This document shows positions 32,685 to 37,861 of a DNA stretch of 37,861 nt, piece by piece. The notes beneath the pieces were generated by a model, which was not told where the DNA came from, did not search any database, and saw nothing but the letters and a program-made list of their open reading frames with translations. The position numbers were made by a program, and so were the translations under genes. Source of the stretch: Halomonas rhizosphaerae (GTDB taxonomy: Bacteria > Pseudomonadota > Gammaproteobacteria > Pseudomonadales > Halomonadaceae); NCBI RefSeq assembly GCF_030010555.1, contig NZ_JASCQP010000040.1, forward strand, positions 1 through 37,861, given 5' to 3'. Positions within the stretch are counted from its first letter, which is position 1, and each line of letters starts with the position of its first letter.

Positions 32685-32738
32685 CAATTCATTCAAGCCG
32701 ACGCCGCTTCGCGGCGCGGATTAATTCGTGTGTTGCAT
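32679..32738 (+). other. attC-like site of the methyltransferase cassette (60 bp)
   Basis: GGCTAACAATTCATTCAAGC, then the CGCCGC-TTC-GCGGCG hairpin tip, is the widespread 59-base-element type. The right core reads GTTGCAT instead of GTTAGGC, so it is slightly decayed. Confidence 0.82.
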
Positions 32739-32751
32739 CAGCACATCCTGA

Positions 32752-32795
32752 ACGTCCGCTTCTGGCCGAATGACGACCGTTAGTGAATGCTGATA
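32752..32795 (+). repeat. Left fragment of the dispersed palindromic element
   Basis: GTCCGCTTCTGGCCGAATG followed by GTGAATGCTGAT matches the left and middle consensus; the right half is missing. It begins 13 nt after an attC-like site. Confidence 0.7.
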
Positions 32796-32907
32796 AAAAA
32801 TAATATCAGTTGGCGACGCTGAAAGAATGTGAAGACAGTGCCGCATGAGCGTTTATCCAATACCATCAAGCTACTAATCACCTCTAGTTTACCAGGCCGA
32901 GGAGCGT

Positions 32908-33396
32908 ATGGACCCAATCTCAGCCCTGTTCGCAGCGTTACTGGATAGCACTTCAAGTGCTGTGAGAAATCATATGCAAGAGTCTTTGGGAACAGAGGTG
33001 ATAACTGTCACGGTTGATCACAATGACCAGCGCGTTTCTTTCCAGCACCAGTCGTGGCGCATACGGGACGAATCTGTATGTGTAGATAAAAGAAAAAAAA
33101 TGGCCGAGTTCTCCAAGTGCACCTTGGCAGCAAAGGAATTCTTTGCTGATGCATGTAGTTATCTCCGCGAGAGTCGCGGAAGCGGATTGAAATACGACAA
33201 GACGAAAAATATGTACTGCGCATCGTCCAGCTCCTTCCAGCCTACGATTGCCTTTGTCGCCTCTGCCAGACAAGCTTCGCCACTTGAGTTGGCGAGAAGA
33301 GAATGCAACAGACTGGTTCTTCAGCAATCGGCAAACGCGGAGGCCCGCAAGCAAGCATGTGCGCGCTATGAGGCGTTAAAGCGCCAGGAGCAGTAA
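32908..33396 (+). CDS. Hypothetical protein of unknown family
   Basis: The 162-residue protein is not recognised. It begins MDPISALFAALLDSTSSAVR and has a middle part with four Cys at uneven spacing (VCVDKRKKM, SKCTLAAK, DACSYL, MYCASSS), then a basic helical C-terminus (ASPLELARRECNRLVLQQS). There is no clear signal peptide or membrane helix. A GAGGAGC ribosome-binding site is placed 5-9 nt before the ATG. AT-rich codon use. It lies after the dispersed element but no attC follows it. Confidence 0.65.
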   Translation: MDPISALFAALLDSTSSAVRNHMQESLGTEVITVTVDHNDQRVSFQHQSWRIRDESVCVDKRKKMAEFSKCTLAAKEFFADACSYLRESRGSGLKYDKTKNMYCASSSSFQPTIAFVASARQASPLELARRECNRLVLQQSANAEARKQACARYEALKRQEQ

Positions 33397-33468
33397 AAGT
33401 AGGGCGCCAAAACTATAGGCATATTCTTTATGAAGCCAGTGCCAACAATTTCTCAGTGAGATGAAACC

Positions 33469-34242
33469 TTGGATTATTCTTTGATCATCAATGAAGTCTT
33501 GAGGCCGTTGTGGTGGGTCATTCCGGTAGCATTTCTGATAGGTCTCGTTAAGTCTCCTTGGTTCAAGGGGTTGTGTGGAGAAACTTTAGTCAAAGTGATT
33601 GCCAAGTTTCGGCTGTCAGCGGAAACATACAGGCCGATCCACAATGTCACCTTGCCTACTCCAGACGGCTCAACTCAGATTGATCATATCTTTGTATCTC
33701 GATTCGGGATCTTCGTTGTGGAAACAAAGAACATGAAGGGTTGGGTATTTGGTGACGAACATCAGGCACAATGGACCCAAAAGATCTATCGGAAGTCATT
33801 CAGGTTCCAAAATCCTTTGCGCCAAAACTACAAGCATGTGAAGGCTTTGGAGAAAGCTCTCAATGTTCCTGGAGAAGTCATTCACTCTATTGTGGTGTTC
33901 ACTGGTAGTGCGAAGCTAAAGACCAAGATGCCGAAGAACGTCACACTTGGCGGTGGTTACGTGAATTACATCAAGGCGTATCAGGAAGTCATTCTATCTG
34001 AGGCGGAGGTTCAAGAGGTCTTCACGAAAATCCAGACTGGAAGGCTTGCCCCCACACGTGAGATGCACCGAGTACATGTTGCACAGCTTAAAACTCGTTC
34101 AGATCCAAATGCGCAGCGAAAATGCCCCAAGTGCGGTAGCAGCATGGTATTGCGCACATCGACAAGGGGCAAGAATGCTGGGAATCAGTTTTGGGGGTGT
34201 TCAGGATATCCGCAGTGTAGGGTGGTGCAGGATGTCGGTTAG
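33469..34242 (+). CDS. NERD-domain nuclease-like protein with topoisomerase-type zinc finger
   Basis: The 257-residue protein has an N-terminal hydrophobic segment (LWWVIPVAFLIGLV), then a NERD domain with the PD-(D/E)XK-like residues Asp72 (STQIDHIFVSR) and Glu85-x-Lys87 (IFVVETKNMKGWVFG). At the C-terminus a C4 zinc finger (CPKCGSSMVLR and FWGCSGYPQC) matches the topoisomerase I DNA-binding type. It is thus a membrane-linked nuclease candidate. The start codon is TTG and has only a weak ribosome-binding site. The gene stands alone and is AT-rich. A DNA-processing or defence role is inference. Confidence 0.88.
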   Translation: MDYSLIINEVLRPLWWVIPVAFLIGLVKSPWFKGLCGETLVKVIAKFRLSAETYRPIHNVTLPTPDGSTQIDHIFVSRFGIFVVETKNMKGWVFGDEHQAQWTQKIYRKSFRFQNPLRQNYKHVKALEKALNVPGEVIHSIVVFTGSAKLKTKMPKNVTLGGGYVNYIKAYQEVILSEAEVQEVFTKIQTGRLAPTREMHRVHVAQLKTRSDPNAQRKCPKCGSSMVLRTSTRGKNAGNQFWGCSGYPQCRVVQDVG

Positions 34243-34541
34243 TGATGGGATATACACAATTAGGCGAACACTCTGTATTGGTCCTTAGGTGAGCTTGCCG
34301 ATTACTTAAAATATAAGTTGGCACCCATCCCAAGACATTGGTGCTCAGCATCTGGTTGCTGCAAAATATGCTGCTCCAATGCGAATTGATACGGAATAGA
34401 TTCAGTGAGATTTTTAATAAAGAGGTGATGTATTAGCCTGGATAAAATATGTTCACTACAGGGGAAATACACCACCTAAAGGAGTGATTTAATTTGATAT
34501 CAAGGGCAGCTTTGGGATTAAGCTAGAGTGCTGTACGATAT

Positions 34542-35753
34542 TTAGAAGTCGTATATGATGCTTGCTTGTGCACGGTTAACGCTACCGTCTCGGCCATCTA
34601 CGGTTTCACGCATGGCGTGCGACAACTCCACCCCGTAAGTAACGTTTTTCGTAGGGTTCCACAGGTAATTGACGTGGATAAGTTCGTAGTTGTCATCGTA
34701 AGCATCGATAAATTCACCCGAATTATCGGTGTTGACGAGTGAAACGCCATCCCGCTCAGCATCATCCCAGTCCGCCTCCACTCTAGAATAGGATACATTG
34801 AGCGACCCCGGCCCAACTTCTTGACTGATACCCAAGGTGCCACCCCAGGCGGGAATTGATTCAAGCCGATTTGCAACACGGTAGGCAGCCGGTGCCGGGT
34901 TAACCTTCATATAGTCTCCAATACCGTCACCACCAGTGATCTGACCGCGAAGCGTTGTAGATGGCGAGAGCGAGTAGCTTCCGGCAACGAAAAGTCCCCA
35001 GCCGATGGTGGAGTCGTCATCACCACCAGAGTCGAAGGCCACTTCTCTCATTAGCGCCGCAGTGGACCATTTAAGTTCACCACTACTCGTCTCATATCGC
35101 AATGTAAGGTCGGGGAGGCTATCCTTTCGGCCAACGTCAGTACCGGCGATTGTATCTCCCTGGTAATCTGCGTCGTAGCCACCGTCGAAAGACTCACCTG
35201 ACAACGCGCCACTGGGATCTTCCAGTGCGACATGAAAATCCCCAAATGAGTAGCGGAGTTGGGCCTGGCGAAGAAATGAATCCCTTCCAGCTGGCCCGGT
35301 AAAGTCTAGTGTCGGAGTGGTGCTAATAAAGGTATGAAAATTGCTCCACGTTTGGCCAGCTGTGATGTCATTCCAAGACCCATATGCTTGGCGAAGCCTG
35401 AAGTCACCGAAGAAGAAATCGCCTTCAATGGTGGTGATCAAATCTCCCTTGTCAGTTGGAGTGGCTGTGCGGAAGCCAATCCGAGATTCACCAGCATTTA
35501 GGTTTGTGTGTCCGCTTGTATTTGACTGCCCATCAACGGCGATCTTTCTGAAATTGACACTGTCACCCATGCCATTGCTATTTCCAGATTTGATGTCACC
35601 ACTATCATACATGATGTCCAATTTAGCATAGCCATAGATTGATATTTTTGTGTCGTTTACTTCATAGTCCAAGGCGATAGCTTGCGAGCTAGAAGATAAG
35701 AAGACCGCACTTATAAGAAGAGAGAGCTTCGGTCTGGAAATTTGCTTTCTCAT
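34542..35753 (-). CDS. DcaP-type outer-membrane porin
   Basis: The 403-residue protein has a signal peptide (LSLLISAVFLSSSSQA) and a DcaP-like barrel: ISIYGYAKLDIMYDSGD, ESRIGFRTATPTDKGDL, FRLRQAYGSWNDITAGQTWS and RAQASIIYDF, which ends with the C-terminal Phe. DcaP porins are trimeric channels for dicarboxylates and similar anions. It lies 35 nt downstream of the Nramp-like gene on the same strand and has GGAG before its ATG. Codon use is AT-richer than the core genes. The 34243-34541 gap beyond its 3' end shows no gene or clear terminator. Confidence 0.87.
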   Translation of the reverse strand: MRKQISRPKLSLLISAVFLSSSSQAIALDYEVNDTKISIYGYAKLDIMYDSGDIKSGNSNGMGDSVNFRKIAVDGQSNTSGHTNLNAGESRIGFRTATPTDKGDLITTIEGDFFFGDFRLRQAYGSWNDITAGQTWSNFHTFISTTPTLDFTGPAGRDSFLRQAQLRYSFGDFHVALEDPSGALSGESFDGGYDADYQGDTIAGTDVGRKDSLPDLTLRYETSSGELKWSTAALMREVAFDSGGDDDSTIGWGLFVAGSYSLSPSTTLRGQITGGDGIGDYMKVNPAPAAYRVANRLESIPAWGGTLGISQEVGPGSLNVSYSRVEADWDDAERDGVSLVNTDNSGEFIDAYDDNYELIHVNYLWNPTKNVTYGVELSHAMRETVDGRDGSVNRAQASIIYDF

Positions 35754-35788
35754 CTACAGTTCTCCACTGTTCATTTCGTTATTAAAGG

Positions 35789-36785
35789 TTATCCAAAAAC
35801 ATTCAGGACGAGGCGGAATGAGATAGAGAAGATGGCGACCAGCCCAATCACTGCGAATACAGTTTGAATAGGGCCGTTCTTCAGGTCGCCCATGACATCG
35901 GTTCTGCGCGTCAACAGGAAGAGAATGATACCGAGGAACGGTGCGACCAGAACGGTTAGCGCTTGTGCAATGATGATTAACTCAATCGGTGACCCTTTGG
36001 CGACTACAGTCACAAAGGCGCCCCACGCTAGCACGCTGTAGACCAACAGCTTCACACGCCAGGTTGAAAGGCTGCTGTCCCAGCCCAGCGCATCCGCCAG
36101 CAGAGTGCCACCCGCAGACGCATTGGCAGCCATTGAGGAAAAGGCAGCGGCAAAGAATCCTAAGCCAAATAGGATGGAGCCAACTTTTCCAGCGAGGGGC
36201 TCAAGGACGCCAGCCAGCTGTGGGAAAGTGGTAGCCACAGTGCCGGTTGAATTGAGTACTGTAGAGGCAACTATAATAATCAGCATCGCCATGAATGCTG
36301 TTGCCACGTTCCCTGGCAGGGTGTCCATCAACGTTATTGCACGATACTGCTCACGCTTCAGCTGCCTTTCATGTATGGCGTAGCCAGTGTAGAATGCTGA
36401 GTTAATTGAGAAGTTGGTTCCGATCAAAGCAATCAAAAGAAATCCAGCCTCAGCGGGAATGCTCGGGATTAATCCTTTGGCCGCAGCTATCCAATTCGGA
36501 TCGCTGAGAATGGTTGAGGCTAGAAAGCCTACCGACATCAAGCCGATCAGAGCGACGAGAAGACGCTCCATTGCCTTGTACGTATTTCTCAGGGCGATAA
36601 GAAGACCCACAGCGACGGTACAAGCGAGAGTCCAGCCTACAACGGAACCCCCTATGAGTAGGCTGAGAGCAAGACCAGAACCTACGGCATTACCCACCGC
36701 AAACATCAAGGTGATGGAAAAAACACCAAGCCCTGCTAATACTCCAACTGGGCGCCCGAGTTTTCGTTTTGTTATAGCGACTACT
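35789..36785 (-). pseudogene. Nramp-like metal transporter, 5' part cut off by an IS
   Basis: About 330 codons remain from the IS edge to the stop, with about nine membrane helices (LLVALIGLMSVGFLASTIL, FLLIALIGTNFSINSAFYTG, LGFFAAAFSSMAANASAGG). The gene would need about 80-100 more residues, including the first helix with the D-P-G-N metal motif, which must lie beyond the IS. In the equivalent of helix 6 the canonical Met-Pro-His is absent (ALIGTNFSINSAF), so it belongs to an atypical Nramp-related clade. An in-frame ATG at 36709 could make a shortened protein but would not include helix 1. Function is unlikely as it stands. Confidence 0.8.
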
Positions 36786-37770
36786 TGTAGGGTCCCGGAT
36801 GATTGACTACTCGCTTGGTAAATAGCGCTGGCCGTTTAGCCTCCCATTCTTTCATCGCTGCAATTGGTGATTGATGGTGCAGCGCCTTCTGGGGGATATG
36901 GTGATTGTACAACCAACAATACCGCTTCAGCGTCTGCTCTAGATCCTCACCTGATGCATAGCATCGAGTGGCCAGCACATCGCTGATACGACCGTTGAAG
37001 CGCTCCACCATGCCGTTCGTCTGAGGCCGCCCAGGCTTGATCAAGCGATGCTCGATGCCATGTGCCTGGCACTCCTGGTCAAACGGATGCCGGCCGCTGG
37101 GCTTGCGCTCACCGGCCCGTGTGAAGCGATCGGTGAAGGATTTGCCGTTGTCAGTCAGCACCGTCTGGATCTTGAAGGGCGCCTTCTCTTCCACCTGTTT
37201 CATGAACGCGCGAGCATCCTTCGCGGACTGGCTGCTGCGGACCTCCAGATACACCCAGCGCGTTGCCCGGTCGATGGCCACGTACAGGTAGCGCTTCTGC
37301 TGCTCGTCAGGCATCTGGGGCAGGTGCTTGATGTCGATGTGCACATACCCCGGTTCGTAGTCCTTGAAAGGCTTGTATCGGGGCGTCTCATCACCGCCGA
37401 CATCTTGACGGGCCAGCTCCGCGAGCGTTGGCACGTCACGCCGCTTGAGCATGCGGTGCAGGCCGGAACGTGACAGCCGAGGGTTCAGGAACTCGCGGGC
37501 AACGATCAGCAGATCATCGAGGCCGAGCCGAAGAAACTCGCGAGCGGCGACCAGCACTTCCTCCTGCTCGTGGGTGAGCGTGGTCAGCAGGTTGTGGCGC
37601 GTGTGGGGTCGATCATGGACATCGCCTCGGTAGCGCCAACGGCGAATGGTCGAGTCGGACACACCGTACTGACGGGCCAGTTCGCTGTCACTGATACTGG
37701 CGGACGCTGCCTGGATCTCAGCACGAATCTTCGGTGTCGTCGTCGCTTGCTTATGCAGCTTGATGTCCAT
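36781..37770 (-). CDS. IS481-family DDE transposase
   Basis: The 329-residue protein has an N-terminal HTH (ARQYGVSDSTIRRWRYRGD), a second helical region, and a full integrase-type catalytic core with Asp146 (YVHIDIKHLP), Asp207 (TVLTDNGKSF) and Glu256 (NGMVERFNGR), followed by the C-terminal Y-N-x-x-x-P-H/Q-x-A-L segment (YNHHIPQKALHH). All residues are present, so it appears active. Its stop codon (TAG, 36781-36783) lies outside the inverted repeat and is supplied by the target DNA. Confidence 0.92.
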   Translation of the reverse strand: MDIKLHKQATTTPKIRAEIQAASASISDSELARQYGVSDSTIRRWRYRGDVHDRPHTRHNLLTTLTHEQEEVLVAAREFLRLGLDDLLIVAREFLNPRLSRSGLHRMLKRRDVPTLAELARQDVGGDETPRYKPFKDYEPGYVHIDIKHLPQMPDEQQKRYLYVAIDRATRWVYLEVRSSQSAKDARAFMKQVEEKAPFKIQTVLTDNGKSFTDRFTRAGERKPSGRHPFDQECQAHGIEHRLIKPGRPQTNGMVERFNGRISDVLATRCYASGEDLEQTLKRYCWLYNHHIPQKALHHQSPIAAMKEWEAKRPALFTKRVVNHPGPYK

Positions 37771-37861
37771 GAACCTGCTCCCGGATGAATTGCTGTAGAA
37801 GCTCTCTGGCTGCCAGCAGAGGATAACTCCTATAGCTCAGTTGATCATCCGGGACCCTACA
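36786..37861 (-). mobile_element. IS481-family insertion sequence, complete, ~1076 bp
   Basis: The terminal inverted repeats are TGTAGGGTCCCGGATGAT at both ends (36786 on plus; the window's last bases on minus), beginning TGT and ending ACA as in this family. The right end coincides with the end of the window, so a target duplication cannot be checked. The left end sits inside the Nramp-like gene. Confidence 0.9.

Noticed and set aside
1..37861. tRNA or rRNA genes
   Set aside because: No cloverleaf with a GTTCRA T-loop and no rRNA-like segments were recognised by eye.

Overview
The window looks like chromosomal DNA of a GC-rich gammaproteobacterium, most plausibly Halomonadaceae. This is an inference from codon use, acidic tails on some proteins, a YcaC-type hydrolase very close to the enterobacterial protein, and DUF4168, DcaP-porin and CNNM/CBS genes. 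A GC-rich 'core-like' background is interrupted by AT-richer blocks made of integron-type gene cassettes, decayed insertion sequences and one intact insertion sequence.

Region by region. 1-3.3 kb: the end of an MFS transporter, an Lrp/AsnC regulator and a dihydrolipoamide-dehydrogenase-like flavoprotein. 3.7-9.1 kb: a co-directional block osmC-like / ECHDC3-like crotonase / AMP-dependent acyl-CoA ligase / metV-like zinc protein / metF / glutathione S-transferase, closed by a convergent LysR gene. It looks like a one-carbon plus acyl-CoA catabolic unit. 10.1-14.2 kb, all on the minus strand: CNNM/CBS membrane protein, DUF4168 secreted protein, two-domain CbiX chelatase-like protein with an IsdG-type monooxygenase, MTA/SAH nucleosidase, coiled-coil stress protein; then DUF427 on plus.

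14.8-18.1 kb: an abrupt AT-rich switch to four consecutive small genes, three of them followed by recognisable attC-like recombination sites and one by a degraded one. No integrase gene is visible, so within this window it is a CALIN (cluster of attC sites lacking an integrase). 18.3-22.7 kb: a GC-rich redox/quinone-type island with LysR, pirin, ycaC, a frameshifted second pirin and an ABM-domain membrane protein. 22.9-25.9 kb: a GNAT cassette with attC, an IS1380-like transposase relic, an OmpA-like barrel and DUF6064. 25.9-31.1 kb: a GC-rich block (M23 peptidase, DUF6544, broken CPBP protease, alpha/beta hydrolase, Acg-like nitroreductase) bracketed by two inverted, decayed IS5-family relics. 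31.1-32.8 kb: two more cassettes (DUF998, methyltransferase), each with an attC. 32.9-34.2 kb: an unknown gene and a NERD-nuclease/zinc-finger gene. 34.5-37.9 kb: a DcaP-type porin and an Nramp-like transporter whose 5' part is cut off by an IS481-family element that ends exactly at the window edge.

The least explained features are: (i) a degenerate ~100-bp palindromic element present in at least seven copies, always next to the cassette joints and often ending in an attC-like core; (ii) an orphan PD-(D/E)XK-like cassette protein; (iii) the metV-metF pair combined with a crotonase that has lost both hydratase glutamates.
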